Made by a program: the position numbers and the translations under genes | Shown here: in pieces, positions 1 to 5,506 of the stretch | Position numbering within the stretch: the first letter of the stretch is position 1 | How the letters are laid out: each line of letters opens with the position of its first letter | NCBI GenBank assembly: GCA_902727945.1 | Contig: CACVAV010000171.1 | Span: forward strand, 1-6,524 | From: an uncultured Thiotrichaceae bacterium | GTDB taxonomy: Bacteria > Pseudomonadota > Gammaproteobacteria > Thiotrichales > Thiotrichaceae | Length of the DNA: 6,524 nucleotides | Direction: 5' to 3' | Notes under the pieces: model-generated | What the model was told of the DNA's origin: nothing | The model's database searches: none | The model's input: the letters and a program-made list of their open reading frames with translations, nothing else

Positions 1-1056
1 CCAGTGGTTGCGCCGGAATAACCACAACATGCCTGCGACGACGATCAGCATAATACCCCACAATAGCGGGTAGCCAAATAGCCATTCCAGTTCCGGCATG
101 TGCTTAAAGTTCATGCCATACACGCCCACCAGAAAGGTGAGTGGAATAAAAATGGTGGCGATGATGGTGAGCACGCGCATGATGTCATTCATACGATTGT
201 TCAGACTCGACAGGTACAGATCGAGTAGGCCGTTGAGCATTTCCCGGTAAGTTTCAATCAGGTCGAGGATCTGGATGACATGATCATGGCAGTCATTGAA
301 ATAAAGGCGGTGAGCGGGGTTTAGCACATCAATCTCATCACGTAACAACTGGTTCAGCACTTCACGTTGTGGCCAGAGTGTTTTACGTAATAACAGCAAC
401 TCCCGTTTAAGCCGGTGCAAAGTGTGCATCTGCGATTTATCCGGATTTTGCAGGATGTTTTCTTCCAGTGTTTCAATGCAATCACTCAGGTTCTCTAATA
501 CCGGAAAGGCTGCGTCGATGACGGTATCGATGAGCACATACAATAAGTAACTCGCATCATTATGCCTCAGGCGACCCAGTTGCTGGCGCAAGCGTTCCCG
601 AACCGGCTCGAAAATAGCCCCATCACCCTGACACAGGCTGATGATTTTACCCTGGCTGGCAAATACACTGATTTGTTCGATAATAATTTCTTCATCGACT
701 AATCTGGGCAAGCTCAGAATGATAAAAATACAGTTGTCTAAATAATCAATTTTGGGCCGTTGACCACGATTTAGCAGATCTTCCAATGCCAGCGGATGGA
801 TTTTATGAAGTGCGCCCAAGTGCCGGATGGTTTCCGGATCATGCAGTTCACTGATGTCCAGCCAGGTAACAGTGTTCAGGTCAGTTTTGGTGTTGGTGGT
901 TTGGGTTTGTTCAATGTCAGTACAGAGTACTTCCTGTAGCCCGCTGTTATCATAGTCCCACAGGCGCACCGTGTAGTTATCATCGTGCTCATTATGCGCA
1001 ATGAGTGTTCCCGGTGGCGTCCCGGGAGGATGATAGTTTTTGTCAAACACTTTCAT
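1..1056 (-). CDS. corA: CorA-family magnesium/divalent cation transporter, C-terminus cut by window edge
   Basis: An open frame of 352 codons runs from ATG at 1056 to the left edge without a stop. CorA proteins form inner-membrane homopentamers that pass Mg2+ (some Co2+, Ni2+ or Zn2+). The large cytoplasmic N-domain shows the conserved block HPLALEDLLNRGQRPKID near residues 87-104. The signature YGMNF is at 313-317, at the end of TM1 (about 293-312), followed by the acidic loop (MPELEW) and TM2 (about 328-347). The visible protein ends in RRNHW, the usual basic CorA tail, so probably only one or two residues are missing. The gene starts 7 nt after the mscS-type gene stops. Its AAGG Shine-Dalgarno overlaps that TAA, suggesting translational coupling. 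By position it may correspond to CmaX, the CorA-like protein of the Pseudomonas sigX cluster. Residues 10-17 are a small tandem repeat, PPGTPPGT. Substrate preference cannot be read from sequence. Confidence 0.95.
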   Translation of the reverse strand, partial: MKVFDKNYHPPGTPPGTLIAHNEHDDNYTVRLWDYDNSGLQEVLCTDIEQTQTTNTKTDLNTVTWLDISELHDPETIRHLGALHKIHPLALEDLLNRGQRPKIDYLDNCIFIILSLPRLVDEEIIIEQISVFASQGKIISLCQGDGAIFEPVRERLRQQLGRLRHNDASYLLYVLIDTVIDAAFPVLENLSDCIETLEENILQNPDKSQMHTLHRLKRELLLLRKTLWPQREVLNQLLRDEIDVLNPAHRLYFNDCHDHVIQILDLIETYREMLNGLLDLYLSSLNNRMNDIMRVLTIIATIFIPLTFLVGVYGMNFKHMPELEWLFGYPLLWGIMLIVVAGMLWLFRRNHW

Positions 1057-1063
1057 GGCTGCC

Positions 1064-2776
1064 TTATTTATCAAGACTCAGCTTCGGGGGAGCCGTGACT
1101 GCCTGCTCATGACCAGCGCCATGTAAAGTCACTTGTGTGAAAGGAATTTCCCAGTTGTTTTCTGTGCACGCATCCACACACCAGCGTTGTATAGCACGCC
1201 TGAGGCGATTGTATATATCACCCAAATGGCCTTTGAAATCGGCGATAACGACTATATCCAGCGATGAGGCGTTCGCGTATTCAAATTCAACGCGAAGGTT
1301 CAGCATGTCTTTAGTATAGCCTTCCTCTTCCACTCTTCTCACGATGGTTTCATGGAGAATTTCCAGCACGGTCGTGGTGCTGATCGCTTGCAGGTCATAA
1401 CTGATGCCAATAGTTTCCTTGATGCGGAAATTCACCGACAGGTTCAGTGGTGAGAGTGATAAGAAGTCAGAGGTCTGATAGGTTTTATGGGAACCGCCGC
1501 GTTGTACCAGCTTAACAAATTCGCATGAAATACCGATAACTTTGCCGCGTACACCATCGGAAAGCATGACCCAATCACCTTTGGAACAAGGGAACCAGGG
1601 TTCATCGGAGTTACAAGCACGTGATTTGAGATCAATCAGCTCTCTGATCGGTACACGTTGCCTGAGGCCCGCCGTCGGATTTTCTAGTATGGAAAAAATA
1701 TTAATGGCTTCCACCCGCCACGGAATACCATCCAGAAAAATGCGCTCACCTTCCCTGACGGAGCCTACATTCAAAAATAATTGAATTTGTGCCCAGTATT
1801 CAGGGACGACAGATTTCAATGACCAGGCAATACCGAGTAGAATCAATAGACTAAAGCTGAATAGCACCCAATCTTCCGCCAGATAAAAGATAATTACCGG
1901 GCAAATAATAATCAAGATAAAGGTAAGCACTCTTTGAAACAGATCCAGCAGGCGTAGACGAAAACTGCGGGAACGGCGGTTGAAGGCCGGAACTGTTTTT
2001 TTGATCAGGCTCCTGAACAAGTGAGACAAGAAAAATATCATGGCCATCGCCAATAATGCCTGCGATATATAGAGGCCTCTTTGCTGAAAAAACTGGGTGA
2101 AATAGTTTTGTGTTGATTCAGTAAAAGGGACTTCTGCTTCTGTTAATTTTTTTAATTGCTGGGCAGCACTGGTCTGTTGGCTGGTGGTTAGTGCTTCCTG
2201 TTTTTCCCAGAATTCAATCTTGCTGCTCAGAACTTTTCTTAGCGCTTTATTGTCATCGGCATGGCTGATTAGCTCTGATAAATGCGCAATCGCTTCACCT
2301 ATGTATTTTTGTTTTTCCTCATTTTTGGCGATTTTTTCACGTAATTCAGCTTTGTTGCGTACATCCTTGGTGAGATGATTCATCTCTTGCAGCGTTGGCC
2401 GGATCAGTGAAACAATTTCTTCCTCCAGGCTGAACGTTTCATCGGGTTGCTCTTTGATGGTGGACAGGTCGGTATCAGTAGCTATTTCTTCAAAGTTCAG
2501 GTCAGTTTCGAGCAATTCTCTTTCTACTGTCGCGATTTTTTCCAACAAATTATTTTTTTCTGTTTCTGAAATAGCTTTTTTAAGTTGTACCTGATGGTTT
2601 TTTAATGACTCATTTAAACTGGCTTTGATCTCAATGATGGCTTGTAATGCTTCCAGCTTTTCAGCGATGACCACCTTTTCTTTTGTTGGTACCGTCACTT
2701 CTCCGACAGCGTTAACACTGACACTAAGCATTAGCAATACCCAGCCAACTACACCGAGCAACAAAGACCTAAGCAT
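1064..2776 (-). CDS. MscS-family mechanosensitive ion channel with periplasmic coiled coil and apparent double beta domain
   Basis: This 570-residue protein starts at ATG 2776, with GAGGG (2787-2791, minus strand) 10 nt upstream. Residues 1-23 look like a signal peptide with a VNA cleavage site. Residues about 30-215 are charged, helical and coiled-coil-like and probably periplasmic. Three membrane segments follow: about 234-257, 283-300 and 302-322, the last being the likely pore helix. The MscS beta-domain pattern then appears twice: GERIFLDGIPWRVEAI (343-358) ending in a VPIREL element, and GDWVMLSDGVRGKVIGI (400-416) ending near 446. The C-terminal alpha/beta portion spans about 447-553. 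Small-conductance channels of this family release solutes on hypo-osmotic shock; ion choice here is unknown. Known large relatives (MscK, MscM) are about twice as long, so this is a mid-sized type. It is the first gene of an operon with corA and is transcribed away from the sigma-factor operon. The family call is secure; the exact subfamily is not. Confidence 0.9.
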   Translation of the reverse strand: MLRSLLLGVVGWVLLMLSVSVNAVGEVTVPTKEKVVIAEKLEALQAIIEIKASLNESLKNHQVQLKKAISETEKNNLLEKIATVERELLETDLNFEEIATDTDLSTIKEQPDETFSLEEEIVSLIRPTLQEMNHLTKDVRNKAELREKIAKNEEKQKYIGEAIAHLSELISHADDNKALRKVLSSKIEFWEKQEALTTSQQTSAAQQLKKLTEAEVPFTESTQNYFTQFFQQRGLYISQALLAMAMIFFLSHLFRSLIKKTVPAFNRRSRSFRLRLLDLFQRVLTFILIIICPVIIFYLAEDWVLFSFSLLILLGIAWSLKSVVPEYWAQIQLFLNVGSVREGERIFLDGIPWRVEAINIFSILENPTAGLRQRVPIRELIDLKSRACNSDEPWFPCSKGDWVMLSDGVRGKVIGISCEFVKLVQRGGSHKTYQTSDFLSLSPLNLSVNFRIKETIGISYDLQAISTTTVLEILHETIVRRVEEEGYTKDMLNLRVEFEYANASSLDIVVIADFKGHLGDIYNRLRRAIQRWCVDACTENNWEIPFTQVTLHGAGHEQAVTAPPKLSLDK

Positions 2777-2785
2777 AAAATAAGC

Positions 2786-2813
2786 ACCCTCAATTTTTTG
2801 TACGATTTAAGCA
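2786..2813 (-). promoter_or_regulatory. Candidate extended -10 promoter and RBS of the mscS-corA operon
   Basis: On the minus strand TGCTTAAAT (plus 2805-2813) reads as an extended -10 (TGn followed by TTAAAT, four of six matches to TATAAT). It would start RNA near 2798, about 22 nt before the ATG at 2776. GAGGGT (plus 2786-2791) is the likely Shine-Dalgarno. No good -35 is visible, because the region upstream is a T-rich run. The assignment is from pattern only. Confidence 0.3.
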
Positions 2814-2892
2814 AAAAATAAAAAAAACCGCGCTAACGATGCATCCGGGATATATGGAATTCACCCTGATTTCGATGCATTGTTATACGCGG
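2813..2892 (-). terminator. Terminator-like dyad with T-tract upstream of the mscS gene
   Basis: The arms 2828-2845 and 2874-2892 pair as CCGCG/CGCGG, a small bulge, TAAC/GTTA, one G/T position and ATGCATC/GATGCAT. The 28-nt loop has its own GGG/CCC potential. On the minus strand the dyad is followed directly by T8-A-T6 (plus 2827-2813), the layout of a rho-independent terminator pointing left. No leftward gene lies upstream of it. It would therefore attenuate a longer mscS leader transcript, end a small RNA, or shield the mscS promoter from readthrough. The structure is seen; the function is inferred. Confidence 0.4.
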
Positions 2893-2916
2893 AAACTCAT
2901 GAAAAAGGAGATAGCT

Positions 2917-3066
2917 ATGCACGTAAAGCCGCTACATGCTCATTGGCGGAATGGAAACTACGCTTTTCATGTGTTTTTTATGGTTACGTTTTGCCATAGA
3001 TGGCTTCTTGTAAACGCTGTTCGTATAATAAGACAAGATTTAAGCACAAAAAGTCACAATTTTTGA
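2917..3066 (+). CDS. Possible small protein or leader peptide, 49 aa, unrecognised
   Basis: An ATG at 2917 is preceded by AAAGGAG (2904-2910) at a 6-nt spacing, a better Shine-Dalgarno than most real genes in this window have. The frame runs 49 codons to TGA at 3064. The product is basic with several aromatic residues and histidines and has a moderately hydrophobic stretch (YAFHVFFMVTF near residues 15-25), but no family was recognised. In-frame ATGs at 2839 and 2899 exist without comparable ribosome binding sites. A weak promoter can be drawn upstream (TTCACC 2860-2865, 18-nt spacer, TATACG 2884-2889). The composition gives no clear coding signal, so this may be a chance ORF. It could also be a leader peptide upstream of the sigma-factor gene, whose probable promoter lies inside it. 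Confidence 0.25.
   Translation: MHVKPLHAHWRNGNYAFHVFFMVTFCHRWLLVNAVRIIRQDLSTKSHNF
3024..3029 (+). promoter_or_regulatory. Consensus -10 box (TATAAT), candidate promoter of the sigma-factor operon
   Basis: A perfect TATAAT lies 110 nt upstream of the sigma-factor start and would give a start of transcription near 3036 and a leader of about 100 nt. The sequence at the 17-nt position (TGGCTT, 3001-3006) is a poor -35, and the nearby TTGTAA (3008-3013) is too close. An activator, or simply an imperfect housekeeping promoter, is possible. The overlapping minus-strand sequence TATTAT could also act as a leftward -10. Confidence 0.35.
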
Positions 3067-3104
3067 TAGTTTCTTTAAATAGTGGCCAAAGGAATGTGAC
3101 TTTT
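3049..3104 (+). promoter_or_regulatory. Two-tier stem-loop in the likely sigma-factor leader
   Basis: AAAAGTCACA (3049-3058) and TGTGACTTTT (3095-3104) are perfect 10-bp inverted repeats. Inside them TTTCTTT (3070-3076) pairs with AAAGGAA (3088-3094), including one G-U pair, directly stacked under the right arm. This leaves an 11-nt left bulge and an 11-nt loop. If transcription begins near 3036 the whole structure lies in the 5' leader. The right arm ends in TTTTCCTCTCC, so weak attenuation is conceivable; a protein-binding operator is the alternative. Confidence 0.4.
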
Positions 3105-3138
3105 CCTCTCCCCAACCGATCCCAAACAAGTGAGAATG

Positions 3139-3720
3139 ATGAAGCCAGCTTTGCAAGACATTGAAGATGCGGAGTTAATTGAGCGCTGCCGTACTGAATT
3201 GCCTTATGTCATGGATGCCTTTAGCGAGTTAATCAAACGTCATGAGCGTTATGTGTTCAATGTGTGCCGTCGTTACTTTGGTTCGGAAGATGAGGCGGAG
3301 GACATCACCCAAGAGGTGTTTCTCAAGGTATTTCATGCATTGCCCACTTTTGAGGGGCGTGCTCAGTTCCGCACCTGGCTGTTTCGCATTGCCATTAACC
3401 AGTGCCATGCAGTGGCTGAAAAAAATAAGCATTTTGTCAGGCACGATAATTATGACAGCGAAGATGATTTCCTGGATACCCTGCCGAGTGATGATTCACC
3501 GGATCAGGTGTTGAGTGATGAAGACGAGCGTGATTGTGTGCAGCGTAGCCTGCGGCATCTGCGACAACAGGATATGGAAATTCTTAATCTGCGTTTTATG
3601 GGTGAACTATCGCTTGATGATATTGCAGAGACGCTGAGTAGCAAACTGAGCGCTACTAAAATGCGTTTCTACCGGGCGATGGAACAATTTAAAAAGGTTT
3701 ACGAAAAACTATGTATGTGA
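3139..3720 (+). CDS. sigX: ECF-family RNA polymerase sigma factor, SigX-like
   Basis: This alternative sigma factor (193 residues from ATG 3139) would direct RNA polymerase to an envelope-stress-type regulon. Region 2 spans about residues 26-92: NVCRRYFGSEDEAEDITQEVFLKVF, then FRTWLFRIAINQC, the -10 recognition and core-binding helices. Region 4 spans about 134-187, with the helix-turn-helix core LSATKMRFYRA. Between them is a strongly acidic linker (about 103-133). The pattern near the N-terminus (ELIERCRTEL...FSELIKRHERYVFNVC) and the LSATKMR motif resemble Pseudomonas SigX as recalled. Start choice: AAGTGAG (3128-3134) sits 4 nt before ATG 3139. ATG 3136 is nearly as possible, and GTG 3130 has no ribosome binding site. 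The gene leads an operon with crfX-like and cmpX-like genes, as in the Pseudomonas neighbourhood. No classical anti-sigma gene (zinc-binding or FecR type) is adjacent. Confidence 0.93.
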   Translation: MKPALQDIEDAELIERCRTELPYVMDAFSELIKRHERYVFNVCRRYFGSEDEAEDITQEVFLKVFHALPTFEGRAQFRTWLFRIAINQCHAVAEKNKHFVRHDNYDSEDDFLDTLPSDDSPDQVLSDEDERDCVQRSLRHLRQQDMEILNLRFMGELSLDDIAETLSSKLSATKMRFYRAMEQFKKVYEKLCM

Positions 3721-3727
3721 GAAAAAA

Positions 3728-3991
3728 ATGCCTCAGCCACCTGAACCGTTAGAAGAAGAATTGCGTGTTGTTTGGCGCAATGCAGCCAACACCCGTAAAA
3801 ATACTGCACACCGTCGTGTTGAATCGATACTGGAGAGTTCCCGCGCCGAGTTAGCGTTGCGGGAGTTATTCATTTTTTTCACTCACATGATCAAAGCATT
3901 TTTCATGTTATTGAACGCCGTATTACACAGCCTGTCCGGCCGGAACAGCACGCCCGTAAAGACTGATCATCATGAGGACCCGGCAAAATGA
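3728..3991 (+). CDS. crfX: Small CrfX-like protein between sigma factor and CmpX
   Basis: This 87-residue protein starts 7 nt after the sigma-factor stop and overlaps the next gene by ATGA, so it is firmly inside the operon. The first 45 residues are charged and helical (ELRVVWRNAANTRKN), and residues about 46-68 (LFIFFTHMIKAFFMLLNAV) are hydrophobic and amphipathic, possibly a single membrane-associated helix. The tail is short and polar. Its ribosome binding site is weak (GTGAG then A-run), as expected for coupled translation. The name rests on position: P. aeruginosa has a small gene, crfX, beside cmpX and sigX. Sequence similarity to it could not be verified here. Its function is not established; in this position it could modulate the sigma factor or assist CmpX, which is inference. 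Confidence 0.75.
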   Translation: MPQPPEPLEEELRVVWRNAANTRKNTAHRRVESILESSRAELALRELFIFFTHMIKAFFMLLNAVLHSLSGRNSTPVKTDHHEDPAK

Positions 3992-4887
3992 CCGCAGCAA
4001 CAGCAACGGAAGAAATCACTAAGAAACTGGGAGATGTTAAAGACGCACTCCAATTGGAAAAAATTCAAAGCACAGCGATTGATCCTCTGTTTCAGCAATG
4101 GGTTGAACTGATTGGTTTTTTGCCGAAAATCATGGCGGCACTGATTGCTTTGGTTGTCGGCCTGCTGATCGGTTATGTTCTCGGCAAACTGACCGCATCC
4201 GTACTCAAACGTACGGGCATCGACAGACTCAGTCGGTCTGCGGGTGTAAACGACATGATGACGGAACGCGGACTGAAGAGCACACCGTCGAAACTGATCG
4301 GTAAAACCGTATTCTGGCTGGTAGCCTTTACCGCATTTATTCCCGCTACGGAACTGCTGGGTGTTAAAGAGCTGGTCGAAATCACCCAAACGTTTGTTTT
4401 GTTTATTCCGAAGATTATCATCGCTATTATTATTCTGGTCTTCGGTTTTGTCATTGCTAACTCCTTACGCAGAAATATCCGCAACAATAAAAGCCGCCTG
4501 GGGCTGACCTCAACAAGGACGGTGGGTGCTATGGTGTACGGCCTGACCGCAGCGGTTACCGTGGTGGTGGCTTTGGGGCAGCTGGAGCTGGATACCCGCT
4601 TATTACATACCGTATTAATTACCATCATTGCGTCGATTTGTGCGGCGCTTGCGCTGGCGGTAGGCTTGGGTAGCCGTGAACTGGCACATAATCTGGTCGC
4701 GGGGTTCTATGCCCGCGAGAATTTCAAACCCGGCAGCCGGATCAGCTTTGGTGAACATGAGGGAGAGCTACAGGAAGTACGCTCCCAAAACACCGTACTG
4801 AAGCTGGATGACGGCAGCAGTGTGTCAATACCCAATAGTCATTTATTCCAACACGCTGTGAAAAGTAGTGAAACAGCAGAAAAATAA
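3988..4887 (+). CDS. cmpX: CmpX-like inner membrane protein, TM-helix repeats with MscS-like C-terminus
   Basis: This 299-residue integral membrane protein has ATG overlapping the crfX-like stop, with GAGGA (3974-3978) 9 nt upstream. Predicted membrane segments are about 46-66, 104-124, 138-157, 180-198 and 206-228. The segments beginning LPKIMAALIALVVG and IPKIIIAIIILVFG are two copies of the conserved TM-helix repeat typical of this family. The last helix and following residues (AVGLGSRELAHNLVAGF, 224-240) match the MscS pore helix and hinge. A beta domain follows at about 243-287 (PGSRISFGEHEGELQEV, then DDGSSVSIPNSHLF). The protein ends there, lacking the large C-terminal alpha/beta vestibule of MscS. 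In Pseudomonas, CmpX is a cytoplasmic membrane protein encoded next to sigX and linked to its activity; a role in sensing membrane tension is a reasonable inference but is not shown by sequence. Confidence 0.88.
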   Translation: MTAATATEEITKKLGDVKDALQLEKIQSTAIDPLFQQWVELIGFLPKIMAALIALVVGLLIGYVLGKLTASVLKRTGIDRLSRSAGVNDMMTERGLKSTPSKLIGKTVFWLVAFTAFIPATELLGVKELVEITQTFVLFIPKIIIAIIILVFGFVIANSLRRNIRNNKSRLGLTSTRTVGAMVYGLTAAVTVVVALGQLELDTRLLHTVLITIIASICAALALAVGLGSRELAHNLVAGFYARENFKPGSRISFGEHEGELQEVRSQNTVLKLDDGSSVSIPNSHLFQHAVKSSETAEK

Positions 4888-4929
4888 AAAATAATTGTGA
4901 CTTCCTGCTGTGAAAACCACTCTCATTAT

Positions 4930-4990
4930 TAAGCGATGTGATATATAAACTGTCAGGTACAACGCTTACCTATCTTTTTCGTCTTTTTTC
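4930..4990 (+). terminator. Weak rho-independent terminator candidate after cmpX
   Basis: TAAGCGATGT (4930-4939) pairs with ACAACGCTTA (4959-4968) apart from one A/A mismatch, around a 19-nt AT-rich loop. A pyrimidine-rich stretch with T5 and T6 runs follows (4975-4989). The stem is short and the T-run is offset by about 7 nt, so termination may be partial. It lies between the cmpX-like and rimB-like genes, whose functions are unrelated, which supports a transcript boundary here. TATATAAAC at 4942-4950 could equally be a -10 for rimB, without a convincing -35. Confidence 0.35.
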
Positions 4991-5011
4991 AATTAACCCG
5001 AGAAAAAATTT

Positions 5012-5482
5012 GTGACAAGTACCACAAACGACCTGATTACTGTTGGCTGGCGCGAATGGATTTCGCTCCCTGCGCTGGGCTTACCGGCTATCAAAGCAAA
5101 AATCGATACAGGCGCACGCACCTCTGCACTGCACGCCTTTTCACTGGAACGTTACCGGCATGAGGGGCGTGACATGATACGTTTTCACATGCACCCGATA
5201 CAACTCCAGACTAAAACGGTGGTGGTGTGTGAAGCGTTGTTAAAAGATGAGCGCGAGGTCACCGATTCAGGCGGGCATACCGAACTACGTTATGTCATTG
5301 AAACCCCGTTGCATCTGGCTGACACAGCCTGGCCGGTTGAGCTGACATTGACGAATCGCGACAACATGCGTTTCCGGATGCTCATCGGACGGCAGGCCAT
5401 GAACCGGCGGTTATTGGTTGATCCGGCACGCGCTTATTTACAAGGTAAGAAAAATATAAAAAGTTATTATCCGCCAGGGTAA
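5012..5482 (+). CDS. rimB: RimB-like putative ATP-dependent zinc protease (retropepsin-like family)
   Basis: This 156-residue protein belongs to the family annotated as putative ATP-dependent zinc protease. Its hallmark KIDTGARTSALHA is at 30-42; the DTGA is the retropepsin-type active-site loop with Asp32 as the expected catalytic residue. A second conserved block, DSGGH (85-89), and the MRFRMLIGRQAM segment (119-130) complete the fold pattern. The name zinc protease is historical: no HExxH zinc motif is present. The start is GTG 5012, the only reasonable one, because the conserved WREWISLP begins at residue 13; its ribosome binding site is poor. In Pseudomonas, rimB sits with rimK and acts with RimK in control of ribosomal protein S6 modification. 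Here it lies 24 nt upstream of rimK on the same strand, consistent with that partnership. No signal peptide is visible, so a cytoplasmic location is likely. Confidence 0.88.
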   Translation: MTSTTNDLITVGWREWISLPALGLPAIKAKIDTGARTSALHAFSLERYRHEGRDMIRFHMHPIQLQTKTVVVCEALLKDEREVTDSGGHTELRYVIETPLHLADTAWPVELTLTNRDNMRFRMLIGRQAMNRRLLVDPARAYLQGKKNIKSYYPPG

Positions 5483-5506
5483 TTTGATCTAACCAGGAGA
5501 AATACC

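Larger units (their letters stand above)
2777..3138. other. Divergent, structured intergenic region between the two operons
   Basis: About 360 bp separate the leftward mscS-corA operon from the rightward sigma-factor operon. It is AT-rich, with A-tracts near 2813-2827. From left to right it holds the candidate mscS promoter, a dyad with a T-tract, a possible small ORF with a strong ribosome binding site (2917-3066), a perfect TATAAT (3024-3029) and a second stem-loop (3049-3104). No known riboswitch class was recognised by eye. Control elements for both operons must lie here unless they are driven from farther away. Confidence 0.7.

Noticed and set aside
1542..1784. Plus-strand open frame of 80 codons
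   Set aside because: It is antisense to the MscS channel gene within a conserved domain, with no ribosome binding site.
3008..3029. TTGTAA and TATAAT as a paired -35/-10 promoter
   Set aside because: The spacer is only 10 nt, too short for sigma-70; only the -10 is kept as a candidate.
3053..3100. TCACA and TGTGA as a CRP-binding site
   Set aside because: CRP sites have TGTGA and TCACA converging with a 6-bp spacer; here the order is reversed and the arms are 36 nt apart.
3091..3120. GGAAT followed by CGAT as an ECF-type autoregulated promoter of the sigma-factor gene
   Set aside because: The spacing is about 21 nt instead of 16-17 and the -10 is a poor match; transcription would begin at or after the likely start codon.
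3130..3138. GTG at 3130 as the sigma-factor start
   Set aside because: It has no purine-rich sequence upstream; ATG 3139 (or 3136) follows AAGTGAG and loses no conserved residues.
2777..3138. Mobile element or MITE explaining the dyad in the intergenic region
   Set aside because: No terminal inverted repeats with flanking target duplications were found, and no second copy is present in the window.
4173..4628. Minus-strand open frame of 151 codons
   Set aside because: It is antisense to the cmpX-like gene; its residues reflect the reverse complement of hydrophobic codons, with no independent support.
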